Below, one piece after another: positions 10,101 through 20,600 of a stretch of 64,000 nucleotides of DNA. The position numbers and the translations under genes were made by a program. The stretch covers positions 62,001 to 126,000 of the forward strand of contig NZ_JAGSPM010000002.1 in assembly GCF_018139645.1 (NCBI RefSeq), given 5' to 3'. The notes below the pieces were generated by a model. That model ran no database searches. It was not told the origin of the DNA and worked only from the letters and a program-made list of their open reading frames with translations. The DNA comes from Affinundibacterium baiyunense (GTDB lineage: Bacteria > Pseudomonadota > Gammaproteobacteria > Burkholderiales > Burkholderiaceae_D). Position 1 is the first letter of the stretch. Every line of letters begins with the position of its first letter.

Positions 10101-10928
10101 CAACTACGTCGCAGCTTTAATGGACGAGATCAAGAAACCACACAACAATTCCGTATCCGGGCGAGCGAACGACTCAAACATAAGAATCGTGCACTAACGG
10201 CTGCCGATTATGAACAACTCATTCTCGAACAATTCCCTCAAGTATATAAAATCAAGTGCTTTCCCCATTTATGCTCGGCAGAGAATCCTCATCATCGACT
10301 CTGTCCTGGACAACTCTTAATTGTGCCTATTCCTCATTTAAGTTTAGGTGGACATGCGAATCAGAAGCCTAGTTTGAGTGGGCACTTAATCCAAGAAATT
10401 CAAGCCTACATCCAACAATTTGCTCCTGCTGATGTGACGATCAGTGTGGAGAATCCTACGTACGAAGAAATTCAAGTACGTTGTACCGTCAAACTAAAAT
10501 CAGCCTATTCAAATAGTCGTTTCGCAGGACGTTATGTCGAAGAGATCAATCAAGCTATTTGTGATTACTTATCTCCATGGATACAACGAGGTCAAACCCA
10601 ACATTTTGGTTGGGCCATACAGCAACATAACGTTGTGGCATTCCTGCACGACTTGGAATACGTAGACGAAGTTACTGGCGTCTCGCTACTACAAATAGCA
10701 CCACTCGGTGATACGCAAAATCTGCGTTACGACTTACGTGACAATGCCAAAGCGATTCGCGAAGAAAAAAATTTACGCCCTAATTATCCATGGAGTATCG
10801 CCGTTCCTATGAATGAACATTGGATAGTGGTGAACGAACATTTCGAACAAAAGCCAGCCAAAGCGATTGGTATTAACGAACTAAAAGTAGGCTCAACTTT
10901 CATAATTCCGGTGAGAAAAGAACCATGA
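7158..10928 (+). CDS. Large baseplate protein (Pvc11-like, baseplate J family)
   Basis: The 1256-residue protein is one of the two large wedge proteins of the baseplate. The clearest family signal lies near residues 990-1130: a GRDQETTQQFRIRASERL segment, then ALTAADYEQLILEQFPQV.KIKC, then the LIVP.P and V.NP.YEEIQVRC.VKLK segments that define gpJ-like proteins. The N-terminal 400 residues are helical and specific to eCIS Pvc11 proteins. The stop overlaps the next start (ATGA), which implies translational coupling. No signal peptide or membrane segment is present. Confidence 0.94.
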   Translation: MKPQIIISDGRSQSQRQLKALRGDYFQLNEMRFEQLLSLASEYARLVKFHQLDLRVDGNWNQFFLADECILMANILAIDTATHAQHFEARLQSQPLYRDWFRDDIIKKIDVCYRDQLDSPLLLARLLNQYLLSLSVLQSNAAVQSKRLLEGILRGLKWEVQTLCEATPRVLIPYSSALFSAQFKSLSDWPTTPAKDRPLNNNEGKNLSLGEVRHNFHTFNQALRMLQNGVRELLPVTMLSEEHDPAQSLLIAFIRLFEQLKTRLNHFGDKHIDFYYQQILGMRARAQIPDSAYLVLQSNPNTKQMLIDQTNEFVAGVDADQNEIIYQAESSTQLNDAKVVSLHSIYFDKNHEENRLLVTKSSYHQAIEVLPDDCPPTDHEKLPPLPLFGAPKPGEHLSGARATRFGFAIASKVLQMQEGERAVRVLFRFRDNAAYTIESSIKEITEHAQQKRKNTSKPATSIRLSDVFIKLLRGMFKISLTTSEGWLSIGEYRPEYHELNADIPPNCLALNFVLPASAPAICAYQAHTHGESFQTNLPVMLCEMTQNEYAYPYDILRNWFVQEIEISTQVKGCRNLILHNQIGQLSALSPFLPFGPLPEIGSYLVVGSEEVADKQLQDISLDVEWTGLPNNLGGFPSHYRAYQTPLKADSVLAKISVLVDGKWNNATQAIPLFQFETRPDGSASNQVNYESSWSLSQLVPLFKISNIAKADGAVPFAYTSATMNGMFKISLDSPNGAFGHQEYPQLLTHVLTHNARNKKLGLIQALPNTPYTPQISRITLNYQATSKISFDQKQLTNIDGRHEQFMHLHPLGWEAMSHSDMKRIALVPRYPAAGNLFIGLTASQLRATLSLYFYLREDSLPLTKLASTGLCWWYLSSNRWRKMQPANILDDSTFGFMTSGIVQIQIPDEIDQNNTVMPSGLYWLAVSAEFGLERFCSLYGVFAQAIKVNYLPDSGKKNESSLAAFSIQRSRTQVPGLRRILQLRRSFNGRDQETTQQFRIRASERLKHKNRALTAADYEQLILEQFPQVYKIKCFPHLCSAENPHHRLCPGQLLIVPIPHLSLGGHANQKPSLSGHLIQEIQAYIQQFAPADVTISVENPTYEEIQVRCTVKLKSAYSNSRFAGRYVEEINQAICDYLSPWIQRGQTQHFGWAIQQHNVVAFLHDLEYVDEVTGVSLLQIAPLGDTQNLRYDLRDNAKAIREEKNLRPNYPWSIAVPMNEHWIVVNEHFEQKPAKAIGINELKVGSTFIIPVRKEP

Positions 10929-11743
10929 CCCGACGCACAAGACAAATGTTACAGGAACAATTCCAACATGGAAAAATGCCAACGGAAGAAGATTTTTCTG
11001 ATTTGATTGAATCCATGTTGAACATGTTGGATGAGGGATTTGATAAAACGCCAGAAGCAGGTTTTAAAGTCGCCCAACTTCGCGATGGCAAATTAATGAG
11101 CTTCTATAAAGATATCAACATTGGAAATCCACTTTGGTCGATAGGCTTAGACAAATCCAACAACAATCTAAGCATCCAAGATCATCGAGATCAATCGTTA
11201 CTGACGCTATCAAGTACAACTGGGCTCGATGGCATTCATCGTCACGCTATCGGTATTCGTCAGAATAATCCGCGATACGAACTTGATGTCGCAGGCTGGG
11301 TTGCATCAAACGGCAGAATAGGCCGCGCTGGCGAATTAGCAGTGCCAGCAGATGGTAATTGGTACGACATAAGCGAAGCGATGACCGGTTGCCAAGCATG
11401 GGAAATTATTGCCGGCGTTGGCGGAAAAGATAGTGAAGGACGCTATGCGTTAACGCATGCTGTTGCACTCAATGCGTTTAATTCAAATGGCAGCATAAAT
11501 CATCATCAAACCCATTTTGGAAATAAATGCAGCCGCATCGAATTACGTTGGATCAACGAGGACAACGGTAAGCCCTTTGAATTTAAGTTACAAATGCGGG
11601 TTGGCTGTAGCTATGGTGACGATGTTTGGATTAAATATCATATGACACAGCTATGGGCAGATACTTTGATGCTAGAAAGTGATCAAAAGCCTTTACGTCA
11701 ACCTTCACCTCAATACGATGCCAAAGGGAAGGTAAAAAAATAA
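10925..11743 (+). CDS. Candidate tail-fibre or receptor-binding protein (272 aa)
   Basis: The first 40 residues form an amphipathic helix (RRTRQMLQEQFQHGKMPTE then a DFSDLI motif) that resembles baseplate-attachment helices of fibre proteins. The middle contains NPRYELDVAGWVASNGRIGR, a segment often seen in phage-fibre collars. The C-terminal 150 residues form a beta-rich domain (GVGG...YALTHAVALNAF, IELRWIN, LQMRVGCSYG, IKYHMTQLW). The gene lies between the two large baseplate genes rather than in the usual Pvc13 position, and no other fibre candidate is seen. The function is inferred. Both ends overlap neighbours, by ATGA at the start and TAATG at the stop. Confidence 0.6.
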   Translation: MTRRTRQMLQEQFQHGKMPTEEDFSDLIESMLNMLDEGFDKTPEAGFKVAQLRDGKLMSFYKDINIGNPLWSIGLDKSNNNLSIQDHRDQSLLTLSSTTGLDGIHRHAIGIRQNNPRYELDVAGWVASNGRIGRAGELAVPADGNWYDISEAMTGCQAWEIIAGVGGKDSEGRYALTHAVALNAFNSNGSINHHQTHFGNKCSRIELRWINEDNGKPFEFKLQMRVGCSYGDDVWIKYHMTQLWADTLMLESDQKPLRQPSPQYDAKGKVKK

Positions 11744-12036
11744 TGGCACAACAAAACATCAGGCTATCACTTAGCTTAGCGAATGGAAACTTGATTCTGG
11801 AGGCTTTAGCAGAGCGTCCATTTAAACAAGTTTTTGAACTCATCGGCGAATTAAATCAGCAAGCATCTAGTCTGTTTTCACCATCAGCACAAGGACATGA
11901 ATTAGCAGTATTCACCTTAAGTCCAAACCAGCTCAGATTGATTCTCGAGGTCTTGGGTGAGATGCCGTATAACCGAGTGCACCGCTTACTACAAAATATG
12001 CATCAACAATTGCAAGAGGCAACTACCGGTGTCTAA
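11743..12036 (+). CDS. Small internally duplicated eCIS-operon protein (97 aa)
   Basis: I do not recognise the family. The protein contains two copies of a helical unit: residues 16-40 (LILEALAERPF..V..L) and residues 65-89 (LILEVLGEMPY..V..L), with 11 identities over 25 aligned positions, both ending in QQ. The copies are joined by a serine-rich linker. There is no signal or membrane segment. The start overlaps the previous stop (TAATG) and the next gene starts inside its last codons, so it is tightly coupled with baseplate genes. A role as a baseplate adaptor or chaperone is plausible but not shown. Confidence 0.85.
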   Translation: MAQQNIRLSLSLANGNLILEALAERPFKQVFELIGELNQQASSLFSPSAQGHELAVFTLSPNQLRLILEVLGEMPYNRVHRLLQNMHQQLQEATTGV

Positions 12037-14626
12037 TCCACATTCGATTCCACGCCTACAGGCTGATCCCGATCAGCTCGATTTCGATGGCCTGCGCCGT
12101 CGTGGGATCGCTCTTTTGCAAGAACTTTCGGGCAAACAGTGGACGGATTATAACTACCATGATCCGGGTGTCACCTTATTGGAATTACTTTGCTACGGTA
12201 TCACAGACTTGGTTTATCGTACTGACTTTGATGTAGCTGATTTTTTATGCGACGAGCAAGGCAACATCAATTTTCAAGCACAAGCACTTTATCCACCACA
12301 GTCGATTTTTCCAAATCAAGCAGTCACAGATCTTGATTATTGCAAACTCATTTACGACCACCTACCCGATGTCGAAGACGTCTGGATTAGCTCGAACAAA
12401 AATCCACATAGCTTTGCTGGACTGCTAACTGTCTTTGTAAAGCCACATCAATCACTGATCAATCGTAATCAAAAGGCTTCATCGGAACTATACGAAGACC
12501 TTAGAGCGCAAGTGATTGAATTATTATCGGTACAACGCAACCTAGGGCGTGATTTGGCAGCGATTCATATCGTCCAACCACAAATGTTTAGACTTGCAGG
12601 CGAAATCGAAATAGATGATAGGCGAGCATGTGCCGAAGTCTATGCGGATATCTATTTTCGCTGTGCAAAATTAGTCTCATCAGGTAGCCAAATCATGCGC
12701 TTTGAGGAAGCGCTACGCAAGGGCTTAGATTGGGAGCAGCTATTCACTGGCCCACTAACTGAGCGCGGGTTTATCGATGAAGCGAGCTTCTTAGACGGTA
12801 GTTATGATATTGACGTCGTCAAACTAATTACTTTAGTACGTCATATTCCTGGCGTTAAAAATGTGCGATCTTTAGTGCTTGTTGACGACAAAGGTCAAAT
12901 ACATGAACATCTACAATTCAATCACAGTGACCCAAATTGCCCGACGCTACAATTCCCTAGCGACGCGCAACAAATCCATGCCTTAAATTTAATTCAAGGA
13001 AATACTGCGCTTGTAAGCATCAACAGTAATCCAAACGACGAAGACAAATTAGCAGCGCGATTAAACAACAACTACTTGAAGCATGATTCACAGAGGGAAA
13101 TTCGCGCATTTCATGAGCAAGTTAGTTTACACCTAAAGAAATATGAATTTGAGTACGAAGCGTTTCGCCGAAATCGAAGTGATTTTCACAAACTCATTGA
13201 ATTACCTAAACCTAGCGTGCGCGACTTCTCTGAGTATCGTTCGATTGGCGAGGATACCCCTGCGATTTATGGGATTAATCACTTTGGCGTCCCTAAATCA
13301 GAACCAGCAGAAGTGCACGCACGTGCACGTCAATTGAAAGCCTATTTATATCCATTCGAACAATTAATGGCCAACTATTTAGCGTCATTACAGCAAGTAC
13401 GCCAGATTTACTCAATCAATCCGCAACTTGATCGTAGTTATTTCTCGCAATTTTTGGATGAACAACAAATACCCGCGATTCGTTCCGTCTATCAACAGAA
13501 CGCTACGCCACAAGAAGTAGCGCAGATCCTGCGTGAGCAAGATGCATTTGAAGATCGCCGCAACCGCGTGCTCGATACACTACTGGCAATGTATGGCGAA
13601 CAATTTCCAAGCGAAGAATTTAAACGTAATGACTGCTACCATCGTAACCGGGTCGAGCACCAACTCATTCGATGCAAAATACAATTGCTTGAACACCTAT
13701 GTGAGCTAAGTAGCCAACGTGGTAATGCAAGTAATTTACAACAAGCTTGGGGCAATAACAATCAATCTTCGCTGCAGAAACGCTTACGTATTCTTATGGG
13801 AAGTGTAGCTGCTACAGCAGAACATCACTCCCCTTCCTTAATTCATGGCTTACAAGAAGAATACCAATTTATCAGCGATTCTCGCTACAAGGCACTATTA
13901 GAAAAGCAAATTAGTTTTCCTTTTGATCTGAGAACAAAGCAATTAAATCCAATTCCGAAAAAATCATCGACAGACCAGGGACAGGGGGCAGATTATGAGT
14001 TTAAATTCCCTCATAGTGCAATCTGTGAATCCCTATTGAAATACGGCGTTGATTGGCAAAATTATCAATCTCTATCAAGCGGCGAACACCATGTTTGGTT
14101 ATGTCTACGAGTATCTAATCATCAAAACATGGGCACGCCAGTGGAACAATATTGGCCAATTTGCTTACTGCCAAAAGGCGAACTTGAAGTCTTTCTATCG
14201 AATTTAACTGAAGCACTGATACAAATTAGTCTCGACATCGAGGGCTTCCATCTGGTTGAGCATATCTTACTCCGTCCCCACAGAGATACACATCAACGTG
14301 AAGTCGAATCGACATTTTACTCGCATCGAATCAGCATAATTTTGCCTGGATTTACTGCGCGTTTCGCAGAAAACAAGGCGCGTATTTGGATAGAAAATTT
14401 AATCGCACAACATTTGCCTGCGCACCTAATGCCAGAATTCTTTTGGTTGGATTTCGCCTTTCTTGCACAATTTGAGAAACGCTACCAAGAGTGGAGTAAG
14501 GCAATGCAAGAGTACACCTTAAATGCTTATCAAGGCGATGCAACACTGATAGACCAATGTGCCGATCAAATTATTGCTTTCTTGAACAAGAATCGTCCAA
14601 CTCAGCCTAATCGTTATTGGATATAA
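12029..14626 (+). CDS. Large baseplate wedge protein (Pvc12-like)
   Basis: The N terminus contains the family signature W.DYNYHDPGVTLLELLCYGITDLVYRTDF at about residues 38-68, which marks the second large baseplate protein of eCIS and related phage baseplates. I chose the GTG at 12029 because it overlaps the preceding stop (GTGTCTAA) and has an AAGAGG ribosome-binding site about 10 bases upstream. An upstream in-frame ATG at 11957 would add 24 residues of unlike sequence that lie inside the previous gene. The resulting protein has 865 residues. It should pair with the Pvc11-like protein in the baseplate wedge. The tape-measure gene starts 4 bases after its stop. Confidence 0.94.
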   Translation: MSNPHSIPRLQADPDQLDFDGLRRRGIALLQELSGKQWTDYNYHDPGVTLLELLCYGITDLVYRTDFDVADFLCDEQGNINFQAQALYPPQSIFPNQAVTDLDYCKLIYDHLPDVEDVWISSNKNPHSFAGLLTVFVKPHQSLINRNQKASSELYEDLRAQVIELLSVQRNLGRDLAAIHIVQPQMFRLAGEIEIDDRRACAEVYADIYFRCAKLVSSGSQIMRFEEALRKGLDWEQLFTGPLTERGFIDEASFLDGSYDIDVVKLITLVRHIPGVKNVRSLVLVDDKGQIHEHLQFNHSDPNCPTLQFPSDAQQIHALNLIQGNTALVSINSNPNDEDKLAARLNNNYLKHDSQREIRAFHEQVSLHLKKYEFEYEAFRRNRSDFHKLIELPKPSVRDFSEYRSIGEDTPAIYGINHFGVPKSEPAEVHARARQLKAYLYPFEQLMANYLASLQQVRQIYSINPQLDRSYFSQFLDEQQIPAIRSVYQQNATPQEVAQILREQDAFEDRRNRVLDTLLAMYGEQFPSEEFKRNDCYHRNRVEHQLIRCKIQLLEHLCELSSQRGNASNLQQAWGNNNQSSLQKRLRILMGSVAATAEHHSPSLIHGLQEEYQFISDSRYKALLEKQISFPFDLRTKQLNPIPKKSSTDQGQGADYEFKFPHSAICESLLKYGVDWQNYQSLSSGEHHVWLCLRVSNHQNMGTPVEQYWPICLLPKGELEVFLSNLTEALIQISLDIEGFHLVEHILLRPHRDTHQREVESTFYSHRISIILPGFTARFAENKARIWIENLIAQHLPAHLMPEFFWLDFAFLAQFEKRYQEWSKAMQEYTLNAYQGDATLIDQCADQIIAFLNKNRPTQPNRYWI

Positions 14627-14630
14627 AAAT

Positions 14631-17600
14631 ATGCGTCGCATTAATCGCATACATGATTTGGTATTTGATCTGTCTTTCAGCGATGAGAAGGCAGATGCAA
14701 GTGTATGGGCCGAATGGGTCAAGATGCGCTTATTGCCGATAATTGACGAGGTGATGGAAGACCTTAGTCGCGAGTTCAAAATTTCAGCGTCGCAGGTTAG
14801 ACGAATTGAATCATTAGAAATTGATTTAGGTAGCGTGTTCGTCGCTGAATCTGAACGCGAGTTAGTCCGACGCCTTCATGAGCAATTCAGTAATTCTCTC
14901 AGACAAGCACTGACAAAAATAGGCGCACAAAACTCATCCCTAGAGCAGGTAGATAACGCACATACCGACTTCCTGCATTTTCTCAAAACTGGGCAATTAA
15001 AGTGGGAAAGACTTTCTGATGCAAAGCATGCGCATAAACGTTTGCTCCATGAAATCATACATGCCAAAAGTGCGCCTTTACCTCTACACGAAATCACCAG
15101 AGATAATCGCCAATTAAATCGCTTACTTAAACAGTTCGACGTTGGTGATTTATTTAAAATCACCAACATGGCCTTACGCTCATGGTCCAGAGAAGAGCGA
15201 GAACTGATGTTAGATTGGCTTGGACTGGAGTTTTTACATTTACAAACCAAGCATTCAGAACAAGCCGCCATAGAGAAGCTCTGGCAATTTATCTTGCCGT
15301 CGATACAAAATCGTAGCAATTCTTTTGCAGAGATTGCACAATCATGGATGGCATTTCAAGGAAGCAGTCTCACTACGATAAAAACTGAGTACCAATATTT
15401 CATAGAAACCCATACAGCGATCTCAACGCCAACGCGAGTCGCGTTAATGCAGGTATTGGAACGGATAAGCAAAAAATTAGCTAACCCAGACCTTGTCAAC
15501 GCTGGCAGAGACACCTTTGAACAAAAAGATCAATCCACACAACTAGCGAACGAGCTGGCCGAACAATACCGTGCCGAGATTGCAAATGCTAGGAATGCTG
15601 AGCAGGCAATGACAACAAGTCGCTTTGCATTCACAGAAGTCCACAAACTGGCTTTTCAGCATGGAGATTTTTCCGCGCTCGAGTCGGACTGGGCTTCGTT
15701 AATACTATTTTGCGCCAACGACATTCGGCAATTACACACGAATTACTGGCCTACTTGGTTAGAAAAATTCCCTACCTTTGCTTGTCTTGATCTCATCAGC
15801 GTCATTCACAATGACGCTGCATGGTTTATTCAATCTAGTCTATCAACGAAAAACATTACGAGTAAACTTCAAAACCAGTGGGAACTCGACGCATTTATAG
15901 TAACTTGTTTGTCTTCACCAGCGAACGCGATTCCAACATCGATGTTCGAAAGATTTAAATCACATTTGGCCGCGAACCTTGGCGAATACAAACAAGATAT
16001 ACATAAAGACGATAATGTTCGTCCCGAAAAATTAGTAAGGAAGCAGCATGAAGAGAAATTTGCAGACGCTATCAATCAAATATCCAAGATTTGCATCACA
16101 AGTGATGATCCTCGGTTAATCAGTAATGCAATTCATCTACTTCTAGACGAACATGCTGAAGCATTTGAGGCGATCTCTCGTGTACATTGGCGTCGTTGGT
16201 GGCAATTACTCGACTTCAACGATCAAGTTCAAATCTTACTGCGAATACATCCGCAACTTACAGCATGCATTCAGGCATATCGATCTCAACAACTGAGAGA
16301 TGCTATTCAAAGTACAACTGAACGGCGCGCCTATGATACTGCGCTATTTGCCTATCTTTGGGTCGTACCAGCGAATCAACTCTCTAGCACCGAGTTTGAG
16401 CAATGGTATAAACCGCAGTCAGCGCTCTCCGGAGATCTGACTGAAAGTTCACTCTCATCCGACATATCGACTGAAAAAGTGATCGCGTCGTTCGATAAGA
16501 TAAAGACAAACAAGCTGGAACAAAACATCACGCCTAAAAAAATACCGAGCAAGCACTTTCTTGAACTATTCGGCCACAAGAATCCACACACAATTGAACC
16601 CTTCTTCATCAATCTCAGTATCGATCAGTCACGAGAAATACGATCTCATTTTATCGAACTAACACGATCACAAAAATTAGATATCATCGACAAAATGTCG
16701 CTGACACAAAGTGCGGTTCTCACACAAGTGTTGCATCCCAATATAGGAAAATTGCTCCAAGAGCAGTACCAGTACTTCGATCGTTTTTATGGTGCCATAG
16801 AAAGTAGCTTAAAACGGATGCTATCTGGGAATCAGATAGCCCACACCATACCCAATAAGGAAAATTTGTTTCAGCAATTAATTAAGCATTTAGCGCTGTC
16901 CGAAACATCTCTGCAAGTAAGCGAATTTAGGAATTTTATTGCCAGCTTATTGGGAATACCTGGCGATTTGAGAGAAAGCTTTCAAGAATCTATCTTAGAA
17001 GAAATCGAGGATACGGCACTCCCCTACTTTGTCGCTGTATTGAAGCAAGAAAATCAAATCAAGCCAACTCCGAAAAAGATAGGCAATAAATTTCAATCGA
17101 GACCTCTGACCACATCTACTGACCTAGAACAAAGTTCATTGATCGCGCCAAACCATCCCCTATTAAGAGGCTTTCATGCTTGGCGTGCGGGAAAATTTTC
17201 TGTCTCCGACTTAAATTTGCAGCTACGTGAACTGCATATGTATCTGCACTGGTGGGTTTTACATCAAGATACCGATCATAAGATCGACTACAGTTTGCTG
17301 CTAAAAAATATACAAGTCGCTGTGCAATCAAGTCCGATCCCGGAACACTTACTTGCATGCACGCTTGACGCGCTTCGTGATGGAGAGAGTATCAATCTAG
17401 ATTCACTAAATGCACAAGCACGAGCGCTAGATGCGCACGCTTTTCAGATTGGTGAAAAGAACTTTGCGCCATCGGCTCTAGCATTAAAATTAGCGATCGA
17501 TGAATATTATCAGCGGTCCACGAACGACTCAAATCCGACGGCTAAGAACAGTTCAGAGATTCTTTATACTTCAGAGCTACAAGCCAACTTTCTAGCAGCA

Positions 17601-20600
17601 TTTTCTAGCAACGAAAACTGGCAAGCATTTCAATCGGAACTCATCCAACAATGTGTAAGATCCACATCACACATGCTTCAGCTAAAAGCACAGCTGAGAG
17701 AAGAGATTTCAGCCGCACAATTACATCGATTTATTGTGCGACTACTTGAGCGTATACAAATCGACCATCTTTTTATCTCAACAGATATTTCGGCGGGACT
17801 TCATTCAACCATCAATGAAAATGATCTTCACCATAAGTTACAACTCATCGCCATCCAAAGTGATTCACCACAAGCGCGTTATACCGATATTCTGATTCAC
17901 CTGTTATTGCAGGATACCAAGCAATTAGTCGCTTTACTCTCATCAGTAAGCACTGACGCTAGTAGTCTGTCTAATAAAGTATCAGGCTTCGTAGAGTCGG
18001 AAGTTAAGTCAGTTTTCCAACTTAGTCTCACACAACAAATTCTATTACCGGAAAATGACGAGTTATTCGCGCTAAAGACGCGTTTATCGAAAGAACAGAT
18101 TCTTCTTCCAGCTGATCTGCGTCGAAAAATGCAGCCTCCAGAACTACTGCTGCTATTGAAGCAGTGGCTTATTCACCAAGTACAGCAGGTTGTATTTCGT
18201 CAAAGGAAAATCATCGAAGACACTGCGACGAATCATCCGATAAATCGAGATACACCTTTCTCCAACAATGACCAGCAAGAGCTGACTGCAAAGTACCATG
18301 ATGCATTTAAAACCATCGCTGCGTTACTCACTAATCTTCAACAAGAAGACCTGCCTTTTGTTTTGTCATCACTTAGGGATTCGCTGCCTTTACACCTGAC
18401 GCAACAGATTCTCAAACTAAGTGAGCAATATTTTGAGATCGGAGAAAAGGATTTAAAAGAATTAAATAAATGGATAGCGTGCAGCGATTCAACGCAACAA
18501 CTTAGGCAAGTTTGGGAATCCCCCTTACGCCTACTCTATTCAATTGAGCAATCAACACAAGGCGCTACAACGACTCAGATCGAGTCCAACGCACCAACGC
18601 TGCATCAGTCAGAACAAAAACAAGGGCAATTTGATACTCTGTCTTCACACCAGATTGACACACTTCCAGCCAAGCTAACGGATGCTGTTTTGCATGCTCG
18701 AATAATCAGCTTAGAGAAAATTTGGCCGCAAATTCTGCAGGGTCATAAACATCTTTTAGCAGAGGTGCAGCGGAAATATCTAGTAAAACAAGAGTTGCGC
18801 GAACATTTGATTACGCATACTCCCATCAACATGCTTGTCGATATGCTTGAAAGTATCGCGCCAAATTCAGCAGAACTATTGCGTGGCTTGTGGCTGAATT
18901 GGGATCTGCTCGACTCAAAAATGAGGCGATACCAAACATATCCAGATTTCCAACGACACAGTTTACGTTCAGCCTTTGCTGGCGTGTTTGAAATGGCTTT
19001 GCATCGCCGCGACATTACTGTGCAAGCAGACTTCATCATCTCTTCGATCTACGCAACCGATCGCAAACATACTGAAGTGATTTTAAGTCATCTCAGCTAT
19101 CAGATGGATGTGTCTCAATCACCACCTTGGCAATACGTATTTGAACATATAAATGCAGTCAACATGTTCAAAACGTTTGAAGACGCGGACTCACTAGACC
19201 AAACAGCGCAAGGCGCTCAAGAACTACACGAACTTGATACCAACAGATCGAATAAGAACGACTACTTGGACATTGAAACACGACCATTCGCGAATCTGGC
19301 GCAGTTAGGACTCGAGCAGCACGACCATTCACCTAAAGCCTCTGCATCGACCACAAAACCAGAGGTTTTGCAGCTCAGTACAAAGCAGCAAGATGACTTG
19401 GTAACAAGCTGTTTAATGCAGCTAAATGCAGATCAACTGCATTCCTTTTGGAATGCCTATGCGTATGCGTTCTGCAATTCAGAAGTCAACAAGGTAGAGT
19501 CCTCTTTAGAGGAAGTGCTACAAGTAACTACGTACAACACTCCTGCTCTGCCACTCCAAGAGAAAACAATCGATCAGCGTATCTTGCGTTCACAAACATC
19601 ATTGAGAGCTGCATTGAAGGCGCTAGCCAATCTAGATCTTTCACAAATTGACACAGTTAGCCTCAGCAAGCATGATCGCTCATTGATTGCAACACCAACT
19701 ACCCTGCAAAACTTGGAAACAATTTGCCTTGTGATTTTACAGACCAAGACAAGCATCGGTTACCGAGAGCAAGCAGATTTCCAGAAAGCACTACATCGAT
19801 TGCTATCGCAGACGACTTACCACTTCAAAGACCTCAAAGAGGTTTTACAAAGTCACTCCGCGGTTAGTCGACTGTGTGTTAATCGACTATGTGAGCTTGC
19901 TAGCGAGAGTCAATTGGATGCTTTGTTCAGACGTATGCACAACAGTCTCAGTCAACATTTACCAACGCTAATCTACCGCTTAGAGAACGCGTTGCAGATT
20001 CAATTGCATGAAAATTTGATTCACTTAAGCAAAGTCAGTTGGCGAGCGATCTACGTGTCAAGTTTGGCGAATCCTATTCCACTCGATATCAGGCAGTTCA
20101 CAGCGCAGCTGATTCGACAATTGCAACTGTCTTTCAAACTCGAATCCATTGAGGCTTGCATAGAAAAACTAAAAAATTTCGATCATCAGTTAGAAACTCG
20201 AATCTCTATGCAAATAGCAGAGAGAAAAGAAAAAGCAAGGTCACCCGAACCCAATTTACTCGACCAACGAACATCATCGAATACGAATAAGGTTTCAGGA
20301 GACGACGAGCAAATTCTACAAGGTAGTTTTCTACAAAATGCTGGCTTGGTTATCGTCGCGCCTTATTTACAACGATTGTTTTCACTACTCTCGTTGACAA
20401 AAGACGGAGCATTCGTTGATAGGCAGGCTGCTGAACGAGCAGTGCACTTAACACAGTACATTGTTACAGGTGAAGAAGCTTCACCTGAATTTATGTTGAC
20501 CTTAAATAAGCTGCTGTGTGGCATTCCCGCGGTTGTTCCGATTTCAAATGGAATACAGTTAAGCGCGCATGAGAAAGAGGTCATCCAACAAATGCTGTCT

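Noticed and set aside
11957-12028. Upstream ATG for the Pvc12-like protein
   Set aside because: The extension lies inside the previous gene and does not resemble the family N terminus, while GTG at 12029 has a ribosome-binding site.
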